This document shows positions 35,976 through 43,833 of a DNA stretch of 64,000 nt, piece by piece. Each line of letters begins with the position of its first letter. Within the stretch, counting starts at the first letter, position 1. The DNA is from Rheinheimera sediminis (lineage in GTDB: Bacteria; Pseudomonadota; Gammaproteobacteria; Enterobacterales; Alteromonadaceae): positions 1 through 64,000 of the forward strand of contig NZ_RZUF01000020.1 in NCBI RefSeq assembly GCF_004005375.1, read 5' to 3'. A model generated the notes under the pieces. The model searched no databases. It was given only the letters and a program-made list of their open reading frames with translations, and was not told where the DNA came from. The position numbers were made by a program, and so were the translations under genes.

Positions 35976-36770
35976 ATGGAAGCGCAGCTGCAATTTTTTA
36001 AAGTATTTACTGACAACCCAACTAAGGGTAACCCGGCGGCTTGCGCTTTATTAAGCCATTGGCCTGATCTTGATGTGTTACAGGCTATTGCGTCTGAAGC
36101 CGAACAGGTGGTCACAGCTTTTATAGTGCCTGTTGCTGATGCCCTTTATCAATACCAGATCCGCTGGTTTTCCTGTTCGCAGGAAATCAACTTATGTGGC
36201 CATGGCACTTTGGCTGCGGCTGCATTGGTGCGTCAGCTTCAAGGTGAGGGCTGTTATCAGTTTTTAAGCCAGCATGGCGATTTAGAAGTAACAGCCAGTT
36301 TTTCTGCTTTGCAGATGGTTTTACCACAGTGGCTGCCGTGCCCTGAAACACAAACTGAATTACCCCCGGCTTTACTGGCTTGTCAGAGCATCGATTATTT
36401 TCAGACCCGCGATTTAGTACTGGTGCTTGCCGACGAGCAGGCAGTACAGCAATTTCAACCCGATTTCACTTTGATACAACAATTAGAACAACATGCATTG
36501 ATTGTTAGCGCCTTTAGCCCACCAGATACCTATGTATTACGTTATTTTGCCCCTGGCATTGGTATCAACGAAGATATAGCCACAGGTTCGGCTCAATGTT
36601 CACTGGCTCCTTACTGGTTTAAAAAAACCGGTCGTACTGAGTTTAAAGTGCGGCAACTTTCGCTGATTGATGCCTGTTTTTCGGTCGCCATCAACACTCA
36701 ACAGCTGCATTTAAAGGCTCAGGCTGTGAATTTACCGCATCTGACCCGGCTTATTGCAACAATTGCTTAA
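35976..36770 (+). CDS. PhzF-family isomerase-like protein
   Basis: A protein of 264 residues of the PhzF/diaminopimelate-epimerase fold. 'FTDNPTKGNPAAC' contains the start of the active site, 'SEAEQVVTAFI' the usual glutamate region, 'SQEINLCGHGTLAAA' the first-half signature and 'NEDIATGSAQCSL' the second. Most members are housekeeping enzymes of unknown substrate; no phenazine genes are nearby. It follows the YehS-like gene by 26 bp and may be co-transcribed. Confidence 0.9.
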   Translation: MEAQLQFFKVFTDNPTKGNPAACALLSHWPDLDVLQAIASEAEQVVTAFIVPVADALYQYQIRWFSCSQEINLCGHGTLAAAALVRQLQGEGCYQFLSQHGDLEVTASFSALQMVLPQWLPCPETQTELPPALLACQSIDYFQTRDLVLVLADEQAVQQFQPDFTLIQQLEQHALIVSAFSPPDTYVLRYFAPGIGINEDIATGSAQCSLAPYWFKKTGRTEFKVRQLSLIDACFSVAINTQQLHLKAQAVNLPHLTRLIATIA

Positions 36771-36829
36771 CAGCTAAAACAAAATCCAGTAGGCTGATAC
36801 TCTGTATAGTCTCTAGCGGGTAGTGGTGT

Positions 36830-37276
36830 ATGTCAGCGTCCTCTGCAACAGTTCAGCCTTCATTGCAAAAAGCTCATGGTCAGTGTTTATGTGGCAAAGT
36901 GAAAATTCAGGCAGGCGCAGTGGTAGTGCAGGCCGGAGTTTGTCATTGCCAGTATTGCCAGAAGTGGGGCGGCGGGCCGCTATTTACGCTTGATGCTGGC
37001 ACAGAGGTCAAACTGGATGGAGCTTGTTTTGTCTCCACTTTTAATTCTTCTGACTGGGCAGAGCGCGGCTTTTGCAACAACTGTGGCACGCATTTGTTTT
37101 ACCGGCTGAAACAAAATGGTCAGTATTTCATTCCTGTGGGTTTATTGGACCCGTTGACTAATCTGGTGCTCGATCATCAGATTTTCATAGAGCAAAAACC
37201 AGACTGGTACTGTTTTGCTAACCAAACCAAAGAACTGACCGGCGCTGAAGTTTTCGCGGCATTTAGCACAACTTAA
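36830..37276 (+). CDS. GFA-family zinc protein
   Basis: An intact 148-residue member of the GFA (glutathione-dependent formaldehyde-activating enzyme-like) family. The zinc cysteines are 'GQCLCGKVKI', 'CHCQYCQKWGGG' and 'FCNNCGTHLFYRL'. Most relatives do not activate formaldehyde and have unknown roles. The start at 36830 (ATG) gives a slightly long N-terminus. The 37277-37435 stretch that follows holds only the pldA promoter region. Confidence 0.88.
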   Translation: MSASSATVQPSLQKAHGQCLCGKVKIQAGAVVVQAGVCHCQYCQKWGGGPLFTLDAGTEVKLDGACFVSTFNSSDWAERGFCNNCGTHLFYRLKQNGQYFIPVGLLDPLTNLVLDHQIFIEQKPDWYCFANQTKELTGAEVFAAFSTT

Positions 37277-37435
37277 GGCTTTGGAGTAAATAAGGCTTCT
37301 TGCTTCAATGCTATTTTTATACTGGTTAAGTCCTTGTTTATAGTTAGGTCCTATAATGATGGTTGCCAGAGGGTATCTATCTAAGGGGGCATAACCTTTC
37401 TTATGCAGGACAGTATTTAGGCTACGGGAGTGAGC

Positions 37436-38527
37436 GTGAAAAAACTACAGAAAGTATCAAGACTAACGGCTTTTGTACTGATAAGTGCAGTCAGTGCCGG
37501 GGTTTCTGCTCAGGACGTTAAAAATTGTCGTGAAACCACGAATAAAGATCTACGTCTGGCCTGTTATGACCGTATTTTTGGCACCAGCAGCGCCGAAATT
37601 GTCGAAACTTCAGCCGCAACGAACTCAGCAGAAGCAGATGTAGAAGTAAAACAAGATGTGAAAGCTCAGGCAGCAGAAGTCAGTGCAGTTCAAATTCCAA
37701 TTGCCACAGTGATGCAAAAATACTGGGAACTGACGCCTGAAGAAAAACGTGATCGTTTTGTGTTTCGCACTTACCAGCCTAACTTCTTTTTACCTGCTCA
37801 TATCACGTCCAATATTAACAAAGCGCCACAAAGCCCAACCCGGGGGCAAGCCGATGCCAACGAAAACTACAAACAAATGGAGAGTAAAATCCAGGTATCA
37901 TTACGTGCCAAGCTGATGACAGAGCTGCTGTTGCCTGGTGCTGACTTGTGGTTTGCCTTTAGCCAGAGGTCGATGTGGCAATTGTGGAATGATCAGGATT
38001 CTGCACCTTTTCGTAACACCGACTATCAGCCTGAGCTGATGTATATAGTGCCTGTGGCCGATGCGTGGGGCGACTTGCCGGGTGATTGGCAAATACGCAT
38101 GTTGCAATTTGGTATAGCTCACCAGTCGAATGGGCAAGCGAAGCCTTTATCGCGCAGCTGGAATAAAATTTATGCCGGTTTTGCTGTGGATAAGGGCGAG
38201 TTTGGTCTGAACTGGCGATACAACCAGCGTATTTCTGAAAGCGGTGAAGAAGACGATAACCCGGATTTAATTGACTATATTGGTAGTCATGAAATAAGCG
38301 CCAGTTGGTTGCCAGGCCATGCAACGGCCCAGTTGGTCTGGCGCAATGATTTTTCTCACTTAAGCCGTGGTTCCTGGCAGTTGGATCTAACCTATCCGGT
38401 CGATAGCAGTAAGCTGGACGGCTTACGCTGGCATTTACAGGTGTTTTCCGGCTACGGCGAAACTTTGTTGGATTACAACTTTCGCCAAAATAGTATGGGT
38501 GTCGGAGTGATGCTGTTTAATTTCTGA
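37436..38527 (+). CDS. pldA: Outer-membrane phospholipase A (OMPLA)
   Basis: A calcium-dependent outer-membrane phospholipase that removes misplaced phospholipids from the outer leaflet. It has 363 residues from the GTG at 37436 (GGGAG 5 bases upstream), with a signal peptide ending 'GVSAQ'. The catalytic set is His229 and Ser231 in 'HQSNGQ' and Asn243 in 'RSWNKIY', exactly as in OMPLA. A beta-barrel follows, with a terminal Phe. Between signal and barrel is an extra ~90-residue segment starting 'NCRETTNKDLRLACYDRIFG', a small cysteine motif found at the start of various exported proteins, then an Ala/Glu/Val-rich linker. Confidence 0.93.
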   Translation: MKKLQKVSRLTAFVLISAVSAGVSAQDVKNCRETTNKDLRLACYDRIFGTSSAEIVETSAATNSAEADVEVKQDVKAQAAEVSAVQIPIATVMQKYWELTPEEKRDRFVFRTYQPNFFLPAHITSNINKAPQSPTRGQADANENYKQMESKIQVSLRAKLMTELLLPGADLWFAFSQRSMWQLWNDQDSAPFRNTDYQPELMYIVPVADAWGDLPGDWQIRMLQFGIAHQSNGQAKPLSRSWNKIYAGFAVDKGEFGLNWRYNQRISESGEEDDNPDLIDYIGSHEISASWLPGHATAQLVWRNDFSHLSRGSWQLDLTYPVDSSKLDGLRWHLQVFSGYGETLLDYNFRQNSMGVGVMLFNF

Positions 38528-38545
38528 CAAGTTGCAAGTTAAAAA

Positions 38546-38575
38546 GCAACAAGCCCGAACTAACGGGCTTGTTGC
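38546..38575. terminator. Bidirectional terminator between pldA and the amidase gene
   Basis: The stem GCAACAAGCCCG/CGGGCTTGTTGC has a short AACTAA loop and an A-run on the left. It sits between convergent genes, and its right arm encodes the last residues of the amidase. Confidence 0.88.
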
Positions 38576-40071
38576 AGAAATTCAGGGGCTTTACGGGCTT
38601 GCAGTTTTTGTTCAAGAAAGCTAGCAGTGCTTATCATTTTTTGTTCTGACCAAGGTAGCCCGATCAGGCTCAGGCCAAGAGGTAAATCTGCAGCAAAACC
38701 GCCCGGCAAACTGAGGTTTGGATAACCTGCTACTGCAGCTGCTGTGGAGGTACCAAAGCTGAAACTATCCCCTTTTACATGATCGATAGGCCAGGATGGC
38801 CCATAGCTGGGGATTAAAATCAGGTCAGCCTTTGCTTGTTTTAAATACAGGTCTAACTGTTGCTCAGCCAAAACTCTGCTGTTCTTCAACGCCTTCTGGT
38901 AGTTTAGGTGTTCTTTGGTGAGATCCAGAGTCGCAGCTTGTTGCAGATAATCCTGGCCATAAAAGGCCAAGGCGGCTTTCCCGTTAGCATGGTTAAAGTC
39001 GACCAGCTTTTGTACAGTATTCACTTGTTCCGGAGCTTGATAATCTGTCAACCAGCGGGCCAAATCTCTGCCAAACTCATAGACCAGTACCTGAAGTTCA
39101 TCCTGATATAATTCAGCGGGTAATTGCCAACTTTGAACTGTCTGAACTTGTACACCTGCGACTAACAAGGCCGCCTCCGCTTTATCCAGCATCAATTTTA
39201 CAGCTGGGTAGTCTTTGTCAAAAGCTCTCACTAGTACTACTTTTTTTGGTAGCCAGGCACTGGCTTGCAGCGGGCCGGTTTTTTGTTGGGCTTCTGACGT
39301 TTGCAGTACTTCAAGTAAAGCAGCCGCATCGGCTACTGTTCTGGCCATAGGGCCTGCGATGTCCTGTGAATCCGCGATAGGGATAATACCAGCTCCGGCC
39401 ACTGACCCGCGGGTTGGTTTAATTCCGACTACTGCATTCATAGATGCGGGGCAGACTATGGACCCGTCAGTTTCAGTGCCTACAGCTAACAAGGTTAAAT
39501 CAGCTGCTACCGCAACGCCTGAACCAGAACTGGAACCACAGGGGCTGTGAGTTAGTAAATAGGGGTTTTTGGTTTGCCCGCCAAGAGCAGACCAGCCACT
39601 GGCAGAGCCTTCGCCACGAAAATTAGCCCACTCAGATAAATTAGCTTTTGCCAGTATCACAGCACCAGCAGAGCGCAATTGAGTAACCAAGGCCGCATCT
39701 CTGGTTGTTGTAAAGTCTTTTAAAGCCAGAGCTCCTGCTGTGGTCGGCAGTTTATCAGCAGTAGCTATGTTGGCTTTTAACACCACTGGCATGCCATGCA
39801 ATGCTGATCGAATTTTGCCAGCTTTACGCTCTTCATCCAGCACAGCTGCTTGCTGCAGTGCATCAGGATTAATATCTACTATGGCATTGAGCTGCGGACC
39901 TGCATCGTCCACTCTGGCTATTTGTGTTAAATAATACTGGGTTAATTCAACAGAACTGAGTTTCTGTTGCTGCATTAGTATGCCAGCTTGCTCTACAGTA
40001 ATATGCTGCAGTGGCTCTGCGGCTTGACTAAAAGAACAACAAAGCAAGAGACTGAACAAAGATAAGCGCAT
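38560..40071 (-). CDS. Exported amidase (amidase-signature family)
   Basis: A protein of 503 residues with a signal peptide ('[19 protein letters not shown]'), so it is periplasmic or secreted. The amidase-signature triad is visible: the lysine in '[11 protein letters not shown]', and the two serines in the glycine/serine-rich '[17 protein letters not shown]' and '[14 protein letters not shown]'. Family members hydrolyse amides from small molecules to peptides. The export signal sets it apart from GatA and cytoplasmic amidases. It is monocistronic; its 3' end lies in a terminator. Confidence 0.9.
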   Translation of the reverse strand: MRLSLFSLLLCCSFSQAAEPLQHITVEQAGILMQQQKLSSVELTQYYLTQIARVDDAGPQLNAIVDINPDALQQAAVLDEERKAGKIRSALHGMPVVLKANIATADKLPTTAGALALKDFTTTRDAALVTQLRSAGAVILAKANLSEWANFRGEGSASGWSALGGQTKNPYLLTHSPCGSSSGSGVAVAADLTLLAVGTETDGSIVCPASMNAVVGIKPTRGSVAGAGIIPIADSQDIAGPMARTVADAAALLEVLQTSEAQQKTGPLQASAWLPKKVVLVRAFDKDYPAVKLMLDKAEAALLVAGVQVQTVQSWQLPAELYQDELQVLVYEFGRDLARWLTDYQAPEQVNTVQKLVDFNHANGKAALAFYGQDYLQQAATLDLTKEHLNYQKALKNSRVLAEQQLDLYLKQAKADLILIPSYGPSWPIDHVKGDSFSFGTSTAAAVAGYPNLSLPGGFAADLPLGLSLIGLPWSEQKMISTASFLEQKLQARKAPEFLQQAR

Positions 40072-40276
40072 CGCTTTTCCTACAGATGATTATTTTATCA
40101 ACTAACCATCAGTTAAAGGTGGGGTAGTTGCAATAGATCTGAGTTAAAACAACAAATTAGCGGGTCTGAATTTAGAGGGGAAGCTTTGGAATAGGGGGCC
40201 CGTTCTATGCCGGACTGGGCTTTTGCCCATGACAAGGGCGCTATTCTGCCTGTGTATTTGATCGTATGCAGAATAA

Positions 40277-40301
40277 CACCGCCTCTTTCAGGGAAGCGGT
40301 G
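40277..40301 (-). terminator. Terminator after the BON-domain lipoprotein gene
   Basis: The stem CACCGC/GCGGTG, partly extended by CTC/GGG, lies 6 bases past the stop codon on the minus strand and is followed by TTATT. The rest of the 40072-40307 gap holds a second imperfect hairpin (ATTCTGC...GCAGAAT, about 40241-40274) and the amidase promoter. Confidence 0.65.
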
Positions 40302-40307
40302 ATTATA

Positions 40308-40679
40308 TTAACGCTTGACCGTCAGTTCGTTATGTATAGTTTTCACGCCGGTAACAGCTTCAGCAAGCAACAGGGCCTGATTAATTTGGCTTTGATTATC
40401 TACCTCACCTGTCAAACGAAGGTCCCCTTTGGTGGATACTGCAGTAATATCAAAGTGTTTTAACTCATTGTCCGCTAATAGTGCCGTTGTTACATCTTGG
40501 TTGATATTGATATCTGAAATAGTCAGAGGCTCTGCACTGTCTGTTTCTGGCATTAAAGCAGCCTGATCGTCGGCTGTTTTAACAGCACCAGGGTAGGTTG
40601 GTGTGGATTTATCGCAAGCCGTCAGCGTTACTGATGAAAGCAGTAAGACAGACAAGGTAAAACCAGTAGATAATTTCAT
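40308..40679 (-). CDS. BON-domain lipoprotein
   Basis: A protein of 123 residues with a lipoprotein signal (lipobox 'LTAC', Cys22) and one BON domain in the C-terminal 70 residues ('DININQDVTTALLADNELKHFDITAVSTKGDLRLTG' split by its usual glycine, then 'VKTIHNELTV'). BON proteins such as OsmY or DolP protect or organise the envelope. A single BON domain with a lipid anchor suggests an envelope-stress role. The rest of the gap upstream to 40859 holds its promoter. Confidence 0.88.
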   Translation of the reverse strand: MKLSTGFTLSVLLLSSVTLTACDKSTPTYPGAVKTADDQAALMPETDSAEPLTISDININQDVTTALLADNELKHFDITAVSTKGDLRLTGEVDNQSQINQALLLAEAVTGVKTIHNELTVKR

Positions 40680-40859
40680 AATAAAGTCTCCGTTGGGTGA
40701 TGCGTGGGGGCTGGGTTACCTAAGATAGTGGCTTTGCTTGAGCTTGCTGTCTGTGCGTTAACGTACTTCGGCTTGCTCTATGCAGAAATACTTGCGCCTG
40801 TTCTGTTAACTGAGGTAAAACGACGATAGTAGCTTAAAAGCCTAACAAAGCAGGTGATC

Positions 40860-41255
40860 GTGACATCAGAACAACAAAAGGCCCTAACAAAACAGTTGAT
40901 TGCTCTGGAATTACAACTGCATCAACCGGAAACAAGGCGAAGTCAAACCCGGTTAAATCTGTTGCTGGCCAATGGTTTTGAAGAAATCGCAGCCTCTGGG
41001 GTGCGTTTTGACAAAGCTCATGTATTGCAGCGACTACCAGAAGAGCAAGCACCTTCGGTGGAAGCTTTTGATTTTGAAGTCAGGCTGTTATCTGCCGATT
41101 TAGCTCAGGTATTGTACAAAGCCAAATTACGTAAAGCAGGAGAGATGCAAAGCAAATTGTCGTTACGCAGCTCTTTATGGCAACTCAATAGCCTTGGCTG
41201 GCAAATGGTATTTCATCAGGGTACAACAGTGCTACCCGCGAGTGGGCCTGTTTAA
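40860..41255 (+). CDS. DUF4440-like (NTF2-fold) small protein
   Basis: A protein of 131 residues. I start at the GTG at 40860 (CAGG 5 bases upstream); GTG 40854 is the alternative. The pattern 'LIALELQLHQPETRRSQTRLNLLLANGFEEIAASGVRFDKAHVL' broken into helices, then 'VRLLSADLAQVLYKAKL' and 'SSLWQLNSLGWQMVFHQGT', is that of DUF4440 proteins, an NTF2-like fold of unknown role. Its stop overlaps the next start (TAATG). Confidence 0.8.
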   Translation: MTSEQQKALTKQLIALELQLHQPETRRSQTRLNLLLANGFEEIAASGVRFDKAHVLQRLPEEQAPSVEAFDFEVRLLSADLAQVLYKAKLRKAGEMQSKLSLRSSLWQLNSLGWQMVFHQGTTVLPASGPV

Positions 41256-41767
41256 TGTCCGGTTATCGGATCCGAACTTTGCATTCAGATGATGTCGAAG
41301 CAGTGCTTCAGTTTGAGTTAGCCCACAAAAGCTTTTTTGAACAAAGTATTGAAGCAAGACCGGATGATTTTTATCAGCCCGCAGCAGTCCAGCAGCATAT
41401 AGCGGAGTTTTTGCTGCTAAAACAGCAGACGTTGGCCTGGCCCACACTGATTTTTAATACAGACAATGAGCTGATTGGCAGAGCTAACATCAAAGACATA
41501 GATCCGGTGACAAGATCGGCTTATGTCGGCTATCGCATTGCTGAACACTGGTCAGGTCAAGGTGTTGCCAGCTTTGCTCTGTGTCAATTAATACAGCATG
41601 CAAAGCAAATGGGATTAATGGTTTTATTTGCCTGCGTATCGACAGAAAATCTGGCGTCAGAGCGGGTGCTGATAAAGGCCGGTTTTCAAAAAATGGAAAC
41701 CATACCGCAAGTGGCCATAGTGCAAGGCAGAACTGTTGCGGGTTATTTGATGTGGCGGAAATTATAA
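41255..41767 (+). CDS. GNAT acetyltransferase
   Basis: An N-acetyltransferase of 170 residues, coupled to the gene before it by a 1-base stop/start overlap. The core acetyl-CoA site is 'VGYRIAEHWSGQGVASFALCQLIQHA' with 'NLASERVLIKAGFQKME', the RimJ/RimL type. The substrate is unknown. The pairing with an NTF2-fold protein suggests a small two-gene unit. Confidence 0.88.
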   Translation: MSGYRIRTLHSDDVEAVLQFELAHKSFFEQSIEARPDDFYQPAAVQQHIAEFLLLKQQTLAWPTLIFNTDNELIGRANIKDIDPVTRSAYVGYRIAEHWSGQGVASFALCQLIQHAKQMGLMVLFACVSTENLASERVLIKAGFQKMETIPQVAIVQGRTVAGYLMWRKL

Positions 41768-41876
41768 GCTGTTAATAATCATTTAAATTCTTCTTGACCT
41801 CAAGTTAGCTTGAGCTTTTACAGTGGCGGCTGATTTTAAATCTGTGCGCTATGCACTGTAAAAGGAGGCTTTGTTC

Positions 41877-42770
41877 ATGAGTTCTGTTGTATCCCGTTGG
41901 TATGATCCCTGGTTAACCGCTTTAGCCCCGCTGATTTGGGGTAGTACCTACTTAGTCACCACAGAGTTTTTGCCTCCTGATGTCCCCTTATTGTCTGCCG
42001 CTTTACGTAGCTTGCCGGTAGGGCTCTTGATGTTGTTATGGTTACGGCAGCTACCGCAGTCTGGCTGGTGGGGCAAAATTCTGCTGTTAGGTTGTTTAAA
42101 TATTGGTGTATTTCAGGCTCTGCTTTTTGTCGCTGCTTATCGTTTACCTGGTGGTGTTGCTGCGACAGTTGGCGCTATTCAGCCTTTAGTTGTGGTTTTT
42201 TTAAGTTGGGCTGTACTGGATGGCCGCACATCGTGGCTAAGCTGGATTGCTGCGTTGTTGGGTTTATTGGGTGTGGCTCTGCTGGTGTTAGGGCCTGCAG
42301 CTCAGTTGGATGGCCTAGGTGTACTAGCAGCTGCAGCTGGTGCTTTGGCAATGGCCTGTGGCACTTTACTAACAAAAAAATGGCAGCCTCCGGTCAGTGC
42401 TATGGTACTCACCAGTTGGCAGCTTAGTGTTGGCGGCTTGTTTTTGTTGCCGCTTGCTTTAAGTGTCGAAACCCTGCCGCAAAGCCTTAACCTGACTCAT
42501 ATTCTGGGTTATCTCTGGCTTGGTCTGATAGGTACTGGCCTGACTTATATTTTCTGGCTGCGAGGCGTAATGCGGATGTCAGCCAGTGCGGTCACAGGTT
42601 TTAGTTTACTCAGCCCTTTAAGTGCAACTGTGCTTGGTATTGTGGTGTTGGATCAGCATCTGACGCTGCTGCAAAGTCTGGGCATGCTGTTGGTCTTGAC
42701 CGGTGTCTGGCTTGGTCAGCATAAAATGGCAGCTCCAGTGGTGCCAGTGAAAGCGGAGGCAAGCCAATGA
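41877..42770 (+). CDS. EamA-family (DMT) transporter
   Basis: A drug/metabolite transporter of 297 residues with about ten helices in two EamA repeats. The ATG at 41877 has AAGGAGG 8 bases upstream. The first repeat begins 'LTALAPLIWGSTYLVTTEFLP' and the second 'LAAAAGALAMACGTLLTKKW'. Members export amino acids or other metabolites. It ends within the start of the flavodoxin-like gene (4-base overlap). Confidence 0.88.
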   Translation: MSSVVSRWYDPWLTALAPLIWGSTYLVTTEFLPPDVPLLSAALRSLPVGLLMLLWLRQLPQSGWWGKILLLGCLNIGVFQALLFVAAYRLPGGVAATVGAIQPLVVVFLSWAVLDGRTSWLSWIAALLGLLGVALLVLGPAAQLDGLGVLAAAAGALAMACGTLLTKKWQPPVSAMVLTSWQLSVGGLFLLPLALSVETLPQSLNLTHILGYLWLGLIGTGLTYIFWLRGVMRMSASAVTGFSLLSPLSATVLGIVVLDQHLTLLQSLGMLLVLTGVWLGQHKMAAPVVPVKAEASQ

Positions 42771-43348
42771 AGATAGCTATTGTTTATCATTCGGTCACTG
42801 GTACCACAGCACAGTTGGCTGAAGCTGTGGCCGCAGGTTGTCGTTCAGTCGCAGCTGCAGAGCCTCAATTACTTCGCATTGAAGGGGCGGATATACAGCA
42901 AGGGCGATACAAGAATTCAGTAATGCTTGAAGTCATTGATCAGGCTGAGGCCGTCATTTTTGGTTCTCCCACTTTTATGGGCTCTGTATCGGCGCAGTTC
43001 AAAGCTTTTGCTGATGCCACAGCTGGCGATTATTGGGTTGAGCAGCGTTGGGCGGACAAAGTCGTAGCTGGTTTTACTGTGGGCACTGGCTACTGTGGCG
43101 ATACCTTACATTGCCTGCATTATTTGCAAATTCTGGCGGCCCAGCACGGCATGTTGTGGACAGGACTGGATTTAGCAGGTGCTGGTGATGCAAAGGCGCC
43201 AAACCGGCTTGGTGCTCAGGCGGGTTTGATTGTCAGAGCAGTGGATGGCGCAATAGCAGCGCCAGATTTGGAAACTGCTTTTTATCTGGGCCAAAGGGTG
43301 GCTCGTATTGTCAGTCGATTAAAACCAGCTGACATAACACAGTATTGA
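42767..43348 (+). CDS. Flavodoxin-fold NAD(P)H:FMN-type oxidoreductase
   Basis: A protein of 193 residues with the FMN phosphate loop 'YHSVTGTTAQLAEAV', the 'IFGSPTFMGSVSAQFKAFAD' isoalloxazine loop and 'GFTVGTGYCGDTLHCL'. It is related to WrbA and other flavodoxin-like quinone or drug reductases. It is translationally coupled to the EamA exporter, so the two may deal with the same compound (inference). Confidence 0.85.
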   Translation: MKIAIVYHSVTGTTAQLAEAVAAGCRSVAAAEPQLLRIEGADIQQGRYKNSVMLEVIDQAEAVIFGSPTFMGSVSAQFKAFADATAGDYWVEQRWADKVVAGFTVGTGYCGDTLHCLHYLQILAAQHGMLWTGLDLAGAGDAKAPNRLGAQAGLIVRAVDGAIAAPDLETAFYLGQRVARIVSRLKPADITQY

Positions 43349-43435
43349 TGAGGCAACTTTGAGTTTCCAAAGCAGCACTGGTGTTTTACTGCGCTTTTGG
43401 CCATTATCTGAGTTTTATCACAAGGTAAAGCTCAG

Positions 43436-43810
43436 ATGACAAACAGCAAAAAACAGATCACACCAGAGCAACTGATACAGCAGCAACTGGACGCTTATAA
43501 CAGCAAAGATACCTCAGCCTGGCTGGCTTGTTATCATCCTGATGCAGTACAGCTGGATTTTCACGGCCTAGTGTTGGCGCGCGGTCACGGTGAAATGCAG
43601 CAGCGGATCAGCCAGCGTTTTGCTGAAGCTGATTTGCATGCGCAGCTACTAAACCGGATAGTGATGGGGGAGTGGGTGATTGACCACGAACTTATTCAGC
43701 GTAATTTCCCAGAAGGCCGGGGTCAGATTGAACTCTTATGCAGTTATCAGGTGAAACAGGGTCTTATCGTCAAGGCCCTGTTTCAGTTCGGAGAAAAAGT
43801 GCTGTTGTAA
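43436..43810 (+). CDS. SnoaL-like (NTF2-fold) protein
   Basis: A protein of 124 residues: 'QQLDAYNSKDTSAWLACYHPDAVQ' followed by 'GHGEMQQRISQRFAEAD' and a C-terminal beta part. This is the SnoaL/steroid-isomerase-like NTF2 fold. The active-site pattern is not clear enough to name a reaction. It is convergent with the CadC-type regulator gene; only 23 bp separate them, with no clear terminator. Confidence 0.82.
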   Translation: MTNSKKQITPEQLIQQQLDAYNSKDTSAWLACYHPDAVQLDFHGLVLARGHGEMQQRISQRFAEADLHAQLLNRIVMGEWVIDHELIQRNFPEGRGQIELLCSYQVKQGLIVKALFQFGEKVLL

Positions 43811-43833
43811 GTCCTTTATTCAGTACCTACTTA

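Noticed and set aside
35976-36770. Phenazine biosynthesis from the PhzF-type gene
   Set aside because: No other phenazine genes are present, and PhzF relatives are common housekeeping proteins.
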